DNA of 64,000 nt, taken from contig NZ_VFAC01000015.1 of NCBI RefSeq assembly GCF_007644105.1, positions 1-64,000 on the forward strand, in the 5' to 3' direction. The translations under genes were made by a program, and so were the position numbers. Shown here one piece after another: positions 54,241-63,787 of the stretch. The notes under the pieces were generated by a model, which was given only the letters and a program-made list of their open reading frames with translations, had not been told where the DNA came from and did not search any database. Within the stretch, counting starts at the first letter, position 1. Every line of letters begins with the position of its first letter. The stretch comes from Elioraea rosea. GTDB lineage: Bacteria > Pseudomonadota > Alphaproteobacteria > Acetobacterales > Acetobacteraceae.

Positions 54241-55647
54241 TCACGCGCGCGCGGGGACGATCGCGAAAGGCTGGGCCTCGAGGAAGGCGGCGGCCGCCTG
54301 CATCACCAGGCGGTCTGCCAGCCGCGGTCCGCCGAGCTGAAGCCCGATCGGCATGCCGTTGCCGGCCAGCCCGCATGGCACGGAAATCGCGGGGCCGTGC
54401 GAGAGGTTGAACGGGTAGGAGAACTCCGCCCAGACGATCCAGTCCCACCCGTGCTCCGGCCAGTGTTCGGGCCGCACGCGGCCGACGGGGAAGGCGGCAA
54501 CGGAGGCAGACGGCGTGAGCAGCAGGTCCCAGCCGCTCGCGAACCAGGTGTTCACCGCGCCGGCATAGGCGAGCCTCCGCGTCTGCGCGGCGAGGATTTC
54601 GGTCACGTTCTGCTTCGTCGCTTCCGCCAGCAGGGCGCGCAGCCCCGGATCCATCTCCCCGCGGCGGGACTCTTCGGCCGGAATGAGCGGCAGGAGCGGC
54701 GGGCCCCAGAGTGCGCGGCAGAGCTCTCCCCCTTGCGTTCCCCAGGGCGGCGTCACCTGCTCGACCGTGGCGCCGAGCCGCTCGAACGTCTTCGCCGCGT
54801 CAGCGACGGCGGCGGCGACATCGGCATCGACGCGCGCATGCCCGAGATCGGGGCTGTAGGCGATGCGGAGGCCCGCGAGTGGCCGCGAGCCGAGCGTTGC
54901 GGGGAACGGCGAGGGCAGGGTGGTGAGGTCGAGCGGGTGGGCGCCCGACATCACCGCCAGCATCAGCGCCGCGTCCTCCACGTCACGCGTGATCGGCCCG
55001 ATATGCGAGACGGCGAAATTGTTCGGCACCGGAACATACGGGACCGAGCCGTAGGTCGGCTTGAAGCCCACGACGCCGCAGAAATGCGCCGGCAGGCGCA
55101 CCGAGCCCGCGCCGTCGGTTCCGAGATGCAGCGGCGCGCAGCCTGCGGCGGCGAGCGCGGCGGCACCGGAGGAGGAGCCGCCCGCCGTCATCCCATGCTT
55201 CCACGGATTGTGCGTCGCCCCCGTCAGCGGGCTGTCGCTCGCCGCGATCCAGCCAGCCTCGGGCATCGTCGTCTTGCCGATGATGATGGCCCCTGCTGCG
55301 CGAAGCCGCGCGACGGAGGGCGCATCCTCCGCTGTCGGCGTGGCGTCGGACAGGCGCGAGCCGCGGCGCGTCGGCAGGCCGGCGGCGGCCTGGATATCCT
55401 TGATCGTCACCGGCACGCCGTGCAGCGGCCCGAGCGGCTTCCCCGCCGTGACCGCGCGCTCGGCCTCGCGCGCTGCGTCCATCGCGCGCTCGCCGTCACG
55501 CACGACGAAGGCGTTCAGCGACGGCTCGAGCGCATCGACCCGGCGGAGCACCGCCTCGGCGATCTCGACCGGAGAGACCTGGCGCGAGGCGACGAGGTCG
55601 CGCATCGCTCGCGCGGAGAGGGTGGCGAGCGAGGCGTCATGGGGCAT
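54241..55647 (-). CDS. amidase (amidase-signature family)
   Basis: A 468-residue amidase-signature hydrolase. The triad elements are a Lys in PVTIKDIQA, a cis-Ser in TAGGSSSGAAAL and a Ser in DGAGSVRLPAHF. The C-terminus GPAISVPCGLAGNGMPIGLQL is typical. It is not GatA, which is present elsewhere. It is the last gene of the minus-strand operon, 4 bases after the molybdopterin oxidoreductase. In that context it may release ammonia or an acid from an imported amide; this is inferred from neighbours. Confidence 0.9.
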   Translation of the reverse strand: MPHDASLATLSARAMRDLVASRQVSPVEIAEAVLRRVDALEPSLNAFVVRDGERAMDAAREAERAVTAGKPLGPLHGVPVTIKDIQAAAGLPTRRGSRLSDATPTAEDAPSVARLRAAGAIIIGKTTMPEAGWIAASDSPLTGATHNPWKHGMTAGGSSSGAAALAAAGCAPLHLGTDGAGSVRLPAHFCGVVGFKPTYGSVPYVPVPNNFAVSHIGPITRDVEDAALMLAVMSGAHPLDLTTLPSPFPATLGSRPLAGLRIAYSPDLGHARVDADVAAAVADAAKTFERLGATVEQVTPPWGTQGGELCRALWGPPLLPLIPAEESRRGEMDPGLRALLAEATKQNVTEILAAQTRRLAYAGAVNTWFASGWDLLLTPSASVAAFPVGRVRPEHWPEHGWDWIVWAEFSYPFNLSHGPAISVPCGLAGNGMPIGLQLGGPRLADRLVMQAAAAFLEAQPFAIVPARA

Positions 55648-55651
55648 AGGG

Positions 55652-57673
55652 CTACTCCGCGGCTTCGACCTCGAGGAAGGTCGACTGATAGGTCGCGCCT
55701 TCCCCGATGTCGGTCAACCGGTCGGAGCAGAGCATGTTGACGGTGCCGCCCGACGCCTCGCCGGCCGGGCGCTGACCCGGAACGAGGCAGACCCCGGGGC
55801 GGACCTCGTCCGAAATTTTCAGGCGAAGCCGGATCGCCGCTCGATCGTTCCGGAGGCGTACATGCTGGCCGTCCTTCACCCCGCGACGCGCGGCATCCTC
55901 CGGGTGCAGGACGCAGAACGGCTCTCCCTCGCGGCCGCGCAGGAAGGCCACCCCGGAGAACGCCGTGTGCGCCTGGAAATACGACGGCGCGGTGAGAAGG
56001 CGAAGCGGCCAGCGCGCGGCGTCGCGGGCTTCCTCCTCATCCTCCTGCCAGTCCGGCATCGGCGGCAGGCCCTGCCCCTCGAGCGTGGCGGAGAAGATCT
56101 CGAGCCTCCCCGAAGCGGTTGCGAAGCGCTGCCCCTCGGGTGGGGCGGCCTTGCGGGCACGATGGTCGAACAGCGAGGCGGGCTCGATCGCGGCGACGGC
56201 GCCGGTGCTGCCCTTGAAGAAATGCGGAACAATCTCGCGCTCGCTCATCCGGAACACCGGCGCATCGAGGCCGAAGCGGCGGGCGAGTTCCTGCGCGAGG
56301 CGAAAATTCGACCAGGCCTGGTGCTGCGCCGGCACGGCGGCCGCGCCGTACTGCACCCAGAAATTGCCGTAGCCGCGGTAGAAATCCTCCGTCTCGAGAT
56401 AGGTCGTCGCAGGCAGCACGATGTCGGCATAGAGCGCCGTGTCGGTCATGAACGGGTCATGCACCACCGTGAACAGATCCTCGCGCGAGAGCCCCTGTCG
56501 CACGGCACTCACGTCGGGGCAGGTGACGGCGGGGTTGTTCGCGGCGATGAAAAGGCCCCGCAGCTTCGGGTCCCGCATCTCGAGCAGCGCCCGTCCCAAC
56601 AGGCTCTGGTTGACGAGCCGCGTCGCGGCTGGACCGCCCGGCTTGCGAACGAAAGAGAAGTCGAAGTCCATCGAGGCGGCCGTCAGCAGAAGCGCGCCGC
56701 CGCCGCGGCGCCCGTAGGCGCCGGTCAGCGCGGGAAGCGTGGCCACGGCCCGCAGCGCCTGGCCGCCGCGGGCAAGCCGCGTCATTCCCTCGCCGAGGCG
56801 GATGAAGGAGCGTTTCGCCGCGCCGTACATCGCCGCGAGGCGCTCGACGTCGCCGGCGGCAAGCCCGGTGATCGCGGCGACGCGCGCGGGCGTGAAGCGC
56901 GGCAGCACCTCCTTCTCCCACCGCTCGAAGCCGAGCGTGTGTGCGGCGATGTACGCGCGGTCGAGCAGGCCATCGCGCGCGAGGACGTGCGCGATGCCGA
57001 TGGCGAGCGCGGCATCGGTGCCGATGTTGATGGGGATGTGCCAATCGGCCTGGTGCGCGGTCCGGCTCCGGCGCGGGTCGATGACCACGAGCTTCACGCC
57101 GCGCTTCCGCACCTCCTCGAGCTTCGTCCAGAAATGCACGTTCACGGCCATGAGGTCGCAGCCCCAGGCGATGACGAGCTCGCTGTCGACGACGCTCTCC
57201 GGGTCGGCGCCGCCGACCGGGCCGAGCGTGAGGTCCCACGCCGTCTCGCAGCACGTGTCGCAGACCGTTCCGGCCTGCAGACGGCTCGTTCCGAGGGCGT
57301 GGAACAGCCCGTTGACGATGTGGCGGTTGATCTGCCCCTGGTGCGCCGAATAGGCGTAGCCGAGCAGCGCAAGCGGCCCGCTTTCGGCGATGATCGCCTT
57401 CCAGCGCCGCTCGATCTCCTCGAGCGCTGCCTCCCAGGTGATCTCCTCGAAGCTGCCGGTGCCCTTCTTCCCGGTGCGTCGAAGGGGCGTGCGGATGCGC
57501 TCGGGCGAATGCACGAGCTCCGCGTCGCGGTTCACCTTGGCGCAGGCATAGCCTGCCGTGTAGGGCTGCTCCGGGTCGCCCGCGACCTTCAGGACCCGAC
57601 CGTTCTCGACCTCGACGACGAGCGAGCACATGTCGGGGCAATCATGCGCGCAGACGGTTCTGACCTGGGCCAT
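55652..57673 (-). CDS. molybdopterin oxidoreductase (CISM family)
   Basis: A 673-residue enzyme of the DMSO reductase/formate dehydrogenase superfamily. Four cysteines C8, C12, C16 and C44 (CAHDCPDMC ... YACAK) bind a 4Fe-4S cluster. Molybdopterin blocks include TVCDTCCETAW, VIAWGCDLMAVN, VIDPRRSRTA, and the C-terminal domain RRGVKDGQHVRLRNDRA. No Tat signal is present, so it is cytoplasmic. No partner iron-sulfur or membrane subunit is adjacent. The substrate is unknown, but the operon suggests oxidation in amine or amide catabolism. The start MAQVRTV is preceded by GAGAGAGG. Confidence 0.92.
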   Translation of the reverse strand: MAQVRTVCAHDCPDMCSLVVEVENGRVLKVAGDPEQPYTAGYACAKVNRDAELVHSPERIRTPLRRTGKKGTGSFEEITWEAALEEIERRWKAIIAESGPLALLGYAYSAHQGQINRHIVNGLFHALGTSRLQAGTVCDTCCETAWDLTLGPVGGADPESVVDSELVIAWGCDLMAVNVHFWTKLEEVRKRGVKLVVIDPRRSRTAHQADWHIPINIGTDAALAIGIAHVLARDGLLDRAYIAAHTLGFERWEKEVLPRFTPARVAAITGLAAGDVERLAAMYGAAKRSFIRLGEGMTRLARGGQALRAVATLPALTGAYGRRGGGALLLTAASMDFDFSFVRKPGGPAATRLVNQSLLGRALLEMRDPKLRGLFIAANNPAVTCPDVSAVRQGLSREDLFTVVHDPFMTDTALYADIVLPATTYLETEDFYRGYGNFWVQYGAAAVPAQHQAWSNFRLAQELARRFGLDAPVFRMSEREIVPHFFKGSTGAVAAIEPASLFDHRARKAAPPEGQRFATASGRLEIFSATLEGQGLPPMPDWQEDEEEARDAARWPLRLLTAPSYFQAHTAFSGVAFLRGREGEPFCVLHPEDAARRGVKDGQHVRLRNDRAAIRLRLKISDEVRPGVCLVPGQRPAGEASGGTVNMLCSDRLTDIGEGATYQSTFLEVEAAE

Positions 57674-57766
57674 CGTGCACACCTCTCTCCTCGCGCGGGC
57701 TGCTGACCGGCCGCGCACCGCTTCCGCCCCGAGGATGGACCGACGCGACGGATCAGGAAACCACCC

Positions 57767-59083
57767 TCAGGCCACGCGGCGGTCGAGCCAGTCGCGGAAC
57801 CGGTACCAGCCGCCGATGATCGGCAGGAACCACGGGTAGCCTGTGTAGAGCGGCATGGTCGGGAAATCCCGCCCGTCGAAGGCGTTGATGCTGTTGCCGC
57901 CGCCGAGGATCTTCCGCGCCACCTGCGCGCCGAGATAGGAGAGCATCGCCACGCCCGAGCCGTTGCAGCCCATGGCGTAGTGCAGCCCCTTCTGCGTCAC
58001 CCCCATGTGGGGAAGGAAATCGAAGGAGAAGGCGGTGTTGCCCATCCAGCCATGGGTGACGCGCACGCCCTTCAGCTGCGGCCAGCGCGCGACCATCATC
58101 CCGTGCAGCGCCGCGGCGGAGACTTCCGGCTCGACAGGCGTGAAGCGCGCACGGCCGCCGAACAGCACGCGGGTTCCGTCGGGCGACATCCGGTAGTAGG
58201 TGAGGACGCGCGGCGTGTCGGAGATCGTCCGTCCCTTCGGGATCAGGCTCTTCGCGCGCCCGGGGTCGAGCGGTTCGGTCGCGATGATGTGGGAGGCGAG
58301 AGGGATCACGCGGCGCTTGAGGTCTGGCGTCAGCCCGCCCGTGTAGCCGTTCGTCGCGATCACCACCTCGTTCGCCGCGATCGTTCCGCGAGAGGTCTCG
58401 ACCGTCCAGGCCGAGCCGTTGCGGCTGAGCCGGCCCGCGCGCGTCTTGCCAACGAGCGTTGCGCCATGGCGTTCCGCCGCCGCCATCAGCCCGCGGTGAT
58501 AGAGCGCGGGGTGAAGCTTGCCGCTGCGCTCGATCGTCATGCCGCCGTGATAGTAGTCGGTCGCGATCTCCTCGCGCACGCGCTCGCGGGGAACCAGCTT
58601 TGCGTCCGCGTCGGCGAGCTCGTTCAGCATCGCGACGCGCTTGGCAAAGCTGTCGTAGTGCTTCCTCGCGAAGGCGCCGACGAAACGGCCCGAACGCTCG
58701 TAGTGGCAGTCTATCCCCTCGCGGGCGATCACCGACTCGATATGCGTGAAGCTCTCCGCGGCGTCGCCGATCATCGCCTGCACCGTCGGATCGGCGCCGC
58801 CCGCCTTCGCGCCCGACATGCCCTTGCCGAGATTGACGCCTACCGACACGGCGCCGCCATTGCGCGTCGAGGCGCCGAAGCCGAAATCCTCCGCTTCGAG
58901 AACGACGGGCCTGACGCCGTCGCGGCCGAGCTCGATCGCGCAGTTGAGCGCGGTGTGCCCGCCGCCAACGATCACCACGTCAGCCTTGGCGGGAAGCTCG
59001 GCGACGGGGTTCTCGCCCATTGGGATCGCCTCCCACCAGTAGGGGCGGGGCTTGAACTCGGGGTGGAAGATCGAGCGGTCCAT
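57767..59083 (-). CDS. FAD-dependent amine/amino-acid oxidoreductase (PuuB-like)
   Basis: A 438-residue DAO-family flavoenzyme. It has the FAD motif VVIVGGGHTALNCAIELGRDG, FGFGASTRNGGAVSVG, VVIATNGYTGGLTPDLKRRVIPLASHI and a C-terminal HGWMGNTAFSFDFLPHMG...MGCNGSGVAMLSYLG. The closest recognisable type is gamma-glutamylputrescine oxidase. It lies 12 bases downstream of the permease genes, so it probably oxidises what the transporter brings in. Confidence 0.88.
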   Translation of the reverse strand: MDRSIFHPEFKPRPYWWEAIPMGENPVAELPAKADVVIVGGGHTALNCAIELGRDGVRPVVLEAEDFGFGASTRNGGAVSVGVNLGKGMSGAKAGGADPTVQAMIGDAAESFTHIESVIAREGIDCHYERSGRFVGAFARKHYDSFAKRVAMLNELADADAKLVPRERVREEIATDYYHGGMTIERSGKLHPALYHRGLMAAAERHGATLVGKTRAGRLSRNGSAWTVETSRGTIAANEVVIATNGYTGGLTPDLKRRVIPLASHIIATEPLDPGRAKSLIPKGRTISDTPRVLTYYRMSPDGTRVLFGGRARFTPVEPEVSAAALHGMMVARWPQLKGVRVTHGWMGNTAFSFDFLPHMGVTQKGLHYAMGCNGSGVAMLSYLGAQVARKILGGGNSINAFDGRDFPTMPLYTGYPWFLPIIGGWYRFRDWLDRRVA

Positions 59084-59095
59084 CCTCAGCCTCGT

Positions 59096-59908
59096 CTATT
59101 TCGTTGCCGCACCGGGAACCACGCCCCGGCCGAACAGCGCGGCCGCGCCGAGGCAGATGCAGGCGAGCACGATCTGCATCACCGACACGGCAGCGATCGT
59201 CGGGTCGATCTCGAGCATGATATTGTCGAACATCTTCTTGGGCAGCGTCATCGACGCGCCGGAGAGGAACATCGCGATCACCAGCTCGTCGAACGAGGTG
59301 ACGAAGGCGAGGAAGCCGGCAGCGATCAGGCTCGGGCGAAGCTGCGGCAGCGTGATCCGCCACACCGCCACGCCCCAGGACGCGCCGAGCCCCATCGCCG
59401 CCTGCTCCTGCGCCTCGTCGAAGGTGCGCAAGCCGGCCGAGACCAGGATGACCACGAAGGGAAGGGCGAGGATCGTGTGCGCCACCGCGATGCCGTACCA
59501 CGCGCCGATCAGCTGCAGCCGCGAAAACAGGCTGTAGATCGCGATCGACAGGATGATGTTGGGCACGATGATCGGCGCCGCCACCAGCTTGTCGGCAAGC
59601 CGCATGCCCCAGAGCCGCGAGCGCACCAGCGCGAAGGAGAGTGGCACACCGAGGCCCATCGAGAGGGCAGTGCAGAGAAGGGCGACCTTGAAGCTGCGGA
59701 TCGCGGATTCGACCCAGGTCGGATCGTCGAGGAAACGCTCGTACCACTGCCAGGAGAAGCCCGGCGGCGGGAACTGGAGATAGGCCGCAGAGGAGACCGA
59801 GATCGGGAACACGACGACGAGCGGCAGCATGAGGAAGGCGAACACGAGAGAGGCGACAATCGTGAGAACGACCCGTCCCGGCTGCGCCGGACGCCTAGCG
59901 CGCGGCAT
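59096..59908 (-). CDS. ABC transporter permease (PotC-type)
   Basis: A 270-residue inner-membrane permease with six helices. The EAA loop is EAQEQAAMGLGASWGVAVWRITLPQLRPSL, the contact site for the ATPase. The first helix and QFPPPGFSWQWYERFLDDPTW are typical of PotC of spermidine/putrescine importers. It overlaps the other permease by 14 bases. Confidence 0.93.
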   Translation of the reverse strand: MPRARRPAQPGRVVLTIVASLVFAFLMLPLVVVFPISVSSAAYLQFPPPGFSWQWYERFLDDPTWVESAIRSFKVALLCTALSMGLGVPLSFALVRSRLWGMRLADKLVAAPIIVPNIILSIAIYSLFSRLQLIGAWYGIAVAHTILALPFVVILVSAGLRTFDEAQEQAAMGLGASWGVAVWRITLPQLRPSLIAAGFLAFVTSFDELVIAMFLSGASMTLPKKMFDNIMLEIDPTIAAVSVMQIVLACICLGAAALFGRGVVPGAATK

Positions 59909-60749
59909 GGCCTTGCCCCCCAGTCAGCCTGCCGAGCAGCGCATAGATCGCGAGCGTGACGACAAGGAGCACGGTCGCGAGCGCTGCGGCGAAGTTCCAG
60001 TCGAGGAACTCGCGCACCTGCTGCTCGATCAGCGTCGCGATCATCACCACGCGGCCGCCGCCCAAGAGCGCGGGCGTGATGAAGAAGCCGAGCGTGATGA
60101 CGAAGACGAGCGCGGAACCGGCGAACACGCCGGGAAGCGACAGCGGCAGCGTGACCCGGAGGAAGGTGCGCCAGGCAGGAGCGCCCAGGCCTTCCGCGGC
60201 GCGCTTCAGGTCGGGATCGATGCGCAGGAGTGCGGCGTAGATCGGGATGACCATGTAGGGCAGCATCACGTGGACGATGCCGATGAGCACGCCGAGCAGG
60301 TTGTGCAGAAGCGGCAGGGGGAACTCGATCCATCCCCAGTCGCGCAGCATCCGGTTGATGATGCCGTTGCGGCCGAGCAGCACCATCCAGGCATAGGTGC
60401 GGACGAGGACGCTCGTCCAGAACGGCAGGAGAAGGAAGAACATCCCGAGGATGAAGCCGAGCCGTCCGGCCTGCACGATCCACATCGCCACCGGATAGGC
60501 AAGGACAAGGCAGATCACTGTCACGATCAGAGCGATCTCGAGGCTGTCCCACAGCACAGCGACGTAGAGCTCGTCGAGCGCCGCCTTCTCGAACTGCGCG
60601 AGCGTGCCGCCCTCCACCGACATCGACAGGAGGCGGATCAGCGGCCAGACGAACAGCACGGCGAGCACGATCAGAGCCGGGGCGGCGAGGGCGAGAAGCG
60701 TCCGCTCCCTCGCACGCGCAGGATCGCGCCGCGCGCTAGCGTGCGCCAT
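59895..60749 (-). CDS. ABC transporter permease (PotB-type)
   Basis: A 284-residue six-helix permease with the EAA loop LKRAAEGLGAPAWRTFLRVTLPLSLPG, and FWTSVLVRTYAWMVLLGRNGIIN, a PotB hallmark. The start MAHASARRDPA overlaps the end of the ATPase gene by 14 bases. It forms the transport channel with the PotC-type partner. Confidence 0.93.
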   Translation of the reverse strand: MAHASARRDPARARERTLLALAAPALIVLAVLFVWPLIRLLSMSVEGGTLAQFEKAALDELYVAVLWDSLEIALIVTVICLVLAYPVAMWIVQAGRLGFILGMFFLLLPFWTSVLVRTYAWMVLLGRNGIINRMLRDWGWIEFPLPLLHNLLGVLIGIVHVMLPYMVIPIYAALLRIDPDLKRAAEGLGAPAWRTFLRVTLPLSLPGVFAGSALVFVITLGFFITPALLGGGRVVMIATLIEQQVREFLDWNFAAALATVLLVVTLAIYALLGRLTGGQGHAAR

Positions 60750-61803
60750 GGGCAATCACGTGGACGTCCTCGGGCGAGAAGCCGATCGGCACCTCCTCGC
60801 CCTCCGCGACGGGAAGCGGCTCGGACGGGCGGAGCGGCAGGCGCGCGAGAAGCTCGAGCCCGCCCTCGAGCGCCATGCGAAGCTTCACGGAGAGGCCGAG
60901 GAACACCGTCTCGACGATGCGGCCCGTAGCGCGGTTTGCGAGGCCCGCCGCGTCCGCGCCGACGCGCAGCGCCTCGGGGCGCACGAGCAGCGTCGCACGC
61001 GTGCCGGGCTGCGCGCCATCGGCCGCGAGCGCGACGCGGCCGAAGCGCGGAACCTCCGCTGCCCCGGCATCGAGGAGGGTTCCCTCGAGCAGGTTCGATT
61101 CGCCGACGAAATCGGCGACGAACCGCGTGGTCGGTCGCGCATACACGTCTCCCGGAAGGCCGATCTGCTCGATGCGCCCCGCATTCATCACCGCGATCCG
61201 GTCGGAGAGGATAAGCGCCTCCTCCTGGTCATGCGTGATGAAGAGCGTGGTGAGCTTCAGCCGTCGCTGCAGCCGCCGCACCTCGAGCTGCATCACCTCG
61301 CGCAGCTTGCGGTCGAGCGCACCGAAGGGTTCGTCGAGCAGCAGGAGGCGGGGGTTAAACACGATCGCCCGCGCGAGCGCGACGCGCTGCTGCTGTCCGC
61401 CGGAGAGCTGCCGCGGCAGGCGTTCGCCATACTCGGCGAGCTCGACGAGGGCGAGCGCCTCCGCCACGCGCCGCTGCCGCTCGGCCTTCGGAACATGTCG
61501 CATCTCGAGCGGGAAGGAGACGTTCTGCGCCACCGTCAGATGCGGAAACAGCGCATAGTTCTGGAACACCATGCCGACATCGCGCGACCGCGGCGGCGAC
61601 ATGGTCACATCCGTCGCGCCGAGACGCACGCTTCCCTCGTCAGGGAACTCGAAGCCCGCGACGATCTTGAGAAGCGTCGTCTTGCCGGACCCGGACGGGC
61701 CGAGGATGGTGAGCAGCTCCCCCTCGGCCACGTTGAGATCCACGCCCGCGAGCGCGGTGACGGCGCCGAAGCGCCGCACCACGCCTCGCAACGTCAGGTC
61801 CAC
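60736..61803 (-). CDS. ABC transporter ATP-binding protein (PotA-type)
   Basis: A 355-residue ATPase. Walker A is GPSGSGKT at 35-42, the signature LSGGQQQR at 133-140, Walker B LLLLDEP at 153-159 and the switch His in FITHDQEEA. A C-terminal TOBE domain (RATLLVRPEALRVG) is present. The start codon is GTG. It drives the PotB/PotC-type permeases encoded just downstream; the polyamine class is inferred from the whole operon. Confidence 0.95.
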   Translation of the reverse strand: MDLTLRGVVRRFGAVTALAGVDLNVAEGELLTILGPSGSGKTTLLKIVAGFEFPDEGSVRLGATDVTMSPPRSRDVGMVFQNYALFPHLTVAQNVSFPLEMRHVPKAERQRRVAEALALVELAEYGERLPRQLSGGQQQRVALARAIVFNPRLLLLDEPFGALDRKLREVMQLEVRRLQRRLKLTTLFITHDQEEALILSDRIAVMNAGRIEQIGLPGDVYARPTTRFVADFVGESNLLEGTLLDAGAAEVPRFGRVALAADGAQPGTRATLLVRPEALRVGADAAGLANRATGRIVETVFLGLSVKLRMALEGGLELLARLPLRPSEPLPVAEGEEVPIGFSPEDVHVIAHGAR

Positions 61804-61834
61804 GCGCGGAGGCTCCCGGCCAGGTTGCGCGCCG

Positions 61835-62896
61835 TCATCCGCGGCGGAGCATCCAGCGGTTCCAGGCTTCCTGTGCCTTCTGGCCGTTCTCCGTCCACCA
61901 GTCGACGCCGAGCCAGAACTGCTTCTCGAGATTGGCAGGCGTCGTCGGCAGGTGCGGCCGCACCTTCTCCTCGACGTAGTTCACCGTGTCGGGGTGAAGG
62001 CCGGGATAGGCGAGCTCCGTTGCGTAGACGGCCTGGAGCTGTGGCGTCGTCATCACCTGCAGGAACTGGTTCGCCCAGTAGGGGTGCTTGCAGCCCCGGG
62101 GGATGCCGAACGCGTTCTGCTTCGCCGAGCCGCCAGACCATTCGATGGAGACGGGGGCGCCCTTGTTCGCGACATCGAAGAACCGGCCGTTCCAGCCCGA
62201 CGCGAGTACGACCTCGCGATCGACGAGGAGCTGCGCGGGCTGCGCCCCGGTCGTCCACCACACCGTCACGTGCTGGCGGATCTGGTCGAGCTTGGCGAAG
62301 GCCCGGTCCATGTCGATGGGGTAGATCTTGTCCTTCGCGACGCCATCGGCGAGCAGCGCGAACTCGAGGTTGTCGACCGGATGGTTGCGAAGCGAGCGGG
62401 GCCCCGGGAAGCGGCGAACGTCCCAGAACTCGGCCCAGCTCTTCGGGTGGCTGCCATTCGGGAATACATCCGTCCGGTAGGCCATCACCGTCGAGTAGAC
62501 CGAGGAGGGGAACACATGCGTGTCGCGCACCGCCTCGGGGTAGCGCGAGAGATCGAGGATCGAGAGATCGAGCGGCTCAAGCAGGTTCATCTGCTTGGCG
62601 CGGACGAAATCCTGCCCGCCGAGCTCCGTGACGGTCCACTCGACATTGCCGCTCTCGACCATGGCGCGGAGCTTGCCGAAATCAACGGGCGAGGTATCGA
62701 CGACGCGGATTCCGTGGCGCTTCTCGAACTCGGCATTGTAGGTGCGCCGGAACAGGTTCGCCATCGCGCCGCCCGAGGCGTTGACGACGATGCGATCGGG
62801 CTTCGGGGCGTTGCCCTGGCCGATCGCCGGCATCGGCAGCGTTGCAGCGGCGAGGCCGGCGCCGAGCGCGGCACGGCGTGTCATGCGAATGGACAT
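61835..62896 (-). CDS. extracellular solute-binding protein (polyamine type, possible Tat export)
   Basis: A 353-residue periplasmic binding protein. The signal region MTRRAALGAGLAAATLPMPAIG has a twin arginine and may use Tat. PotD/AfuA-like segments follow, such as RIVVNASGGAMANLFRRTYNAEFEKRHGIRVV, SVYSTVMAYRTDVFPNG and WSGGSAKQNAFGIPRG. A GGGAGAG site precedes the start. It is the first gene of the ABC set, so its abundance over the permeases fits normal binding-protein stoichiometry. Confidence 0.92.
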   Translation of the reverse strand: MSIRMTRRAALGAGLAAATLPMPAIGQGNAPKPDRIVVNASGGAMANLFRRTYNAEFEKRHGIRVVDTSPVDFGKLRAMVESGNVEWTVTELGGQDFVRAKQMNLLEPLDLSILDLSRYPEAVRDTHVFPSSVYSTVMAYRTDVFPNGSHPKSWAEFWDVRRFPGPRSLRNHPVDNLEFALLADGVAKDKIYPIDMDRAFAKLDQIRQHVTVWWTTGAQPAQLLVDREVVLASGWNGRFFDVANKGAPVSIEWSGGSAKQNAFGIPRGCKHPYWANQFLQVMTTPQLQAVYATELAYPGLHPDTVNYVEEKVRPHLPTTPANLEKQFWLGVDWWTENGQKAQEAWNRWMLRRG

Positions 62897-62977
62897 GCTA
62901 GCTCTCCCTCTGTTTCCCTGGTTCTGTACCGCAATGGTCCCGCGGCGCAAGGGCGTGCGTGTCGACCGCGTGGGGCG

Positions 62978-63784
62978 TCATGGCGCGGCATCGCGACGGT
63001 ACATGAAGCCGCCCTCGAGCGCATCGCCGCCGCCGGCCAGCCCCATGCGCTGAAGCCTGTAGAGATGCTTGGTGAAGGCGATCGCATCCGCCCGCGCGAG
63101 GTCCTGCGCGCGGTAGGCGACCTCCATCTCCACGCGCACGGCCTCTGGCGGATGGCGGCAGATCTTCTCCGCCACCGCGCGGGCCTCGTGCATCAGCCGC
63201 TCGGGCGCGACGACGCGGTTGACGACGAAGGCTCTTTCGGCCTCCTCCGCCGTGATCGCATCACCCGTCAGCAGCATCCACATCGCTGCGGTCGGTGGGA
63301 TCTGGCGCAGCAGGCGTGTCGAGCCGCCGGCACCGCCCATGCCATAGGCAATCTCGGGAAAGCCGAATCGCGCATTCGTCGCGGCGAGGCGGATGTCGGT
63401 CAATGTCAGGAGATAGATCAGCCCCATGCCGACGCACCAGCCATTCACCGCGCCGATGATCGGCTTGTAGCGCTCCATGGCGATGACGTCGCGCGACCAG
63501 GAGAAGTCATGCGGCGCCTCGCCTTCGCTCGAATGCGGCCAGAGATGGTCGCCGAGCTGTTCGTGGGCGGTCGCCTCCCGCCTTGGCGACTTGATGTCGT
63601 CGCCTGCCGAGAAAGCACGCTCGCCCGCGCCGGTGAGGATGCCGCAGCGCATGGCGGGGTCACGCAGGAAGTCCGTCAGCGCGGCGTGCAGTTCCTTGTG
63701 CATCGCGGGCGTCGTCGGGTTCACCGAGCCGTTCTCGATGGTGAACACCGCAACCTGGCCGTCCTTCTCGTAGCGGATGGGCAT
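62978..63784 (-). CDS. enoyl-CoA hydratase/isomerase family protein
   Basis: A 268-residue crotonase-fold protein with GERAFSAGDDIKSP as the first oxyanion motif and NGWCVGMGLIYLLTLTDIRLAA as the second. FGFPEIAYGMGGAGGSTRLLRQIP follows. It is distinct from the 51-kb hydratase. It begins 3 bases after the stop of the truncated acyl-CoA ligase gene and lies upstream of the ABC operon by 81 bases. Confidence 0.92.
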   Translation of the reverse strand: MPIRYEKDGQVAVFTIENGSVNPTTPAMHKELHAALTDFLRDPAMRCGILTGAGERAFSAGDDIKSPRREATAHEQLGDHLWPHSSEGEAPHDFSWSRDVIAMERYKPIIGAVNGWCVGMGLIYLLTLTDIRLAATNARFGFPEIAYGMGGAGGSTRLLRQIPPTAAMWMLLTGDAITAEEAERAFVVNRVVAPERLMHEARAVAEKICRHPPEAVRVEMEVAYRAQDLARADAIAFTKHLYRLQRMGLAGGGDALEGGFMYRRDAAP

Positions 63785-63787
63785 CGC

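Noticed and set aside
55061-57706. Long open frame (881 codons) antisense to the molybdopterin oxidoreductase and amidase
   Set aside because: It spans two real genes on the other strand and shows no domain.
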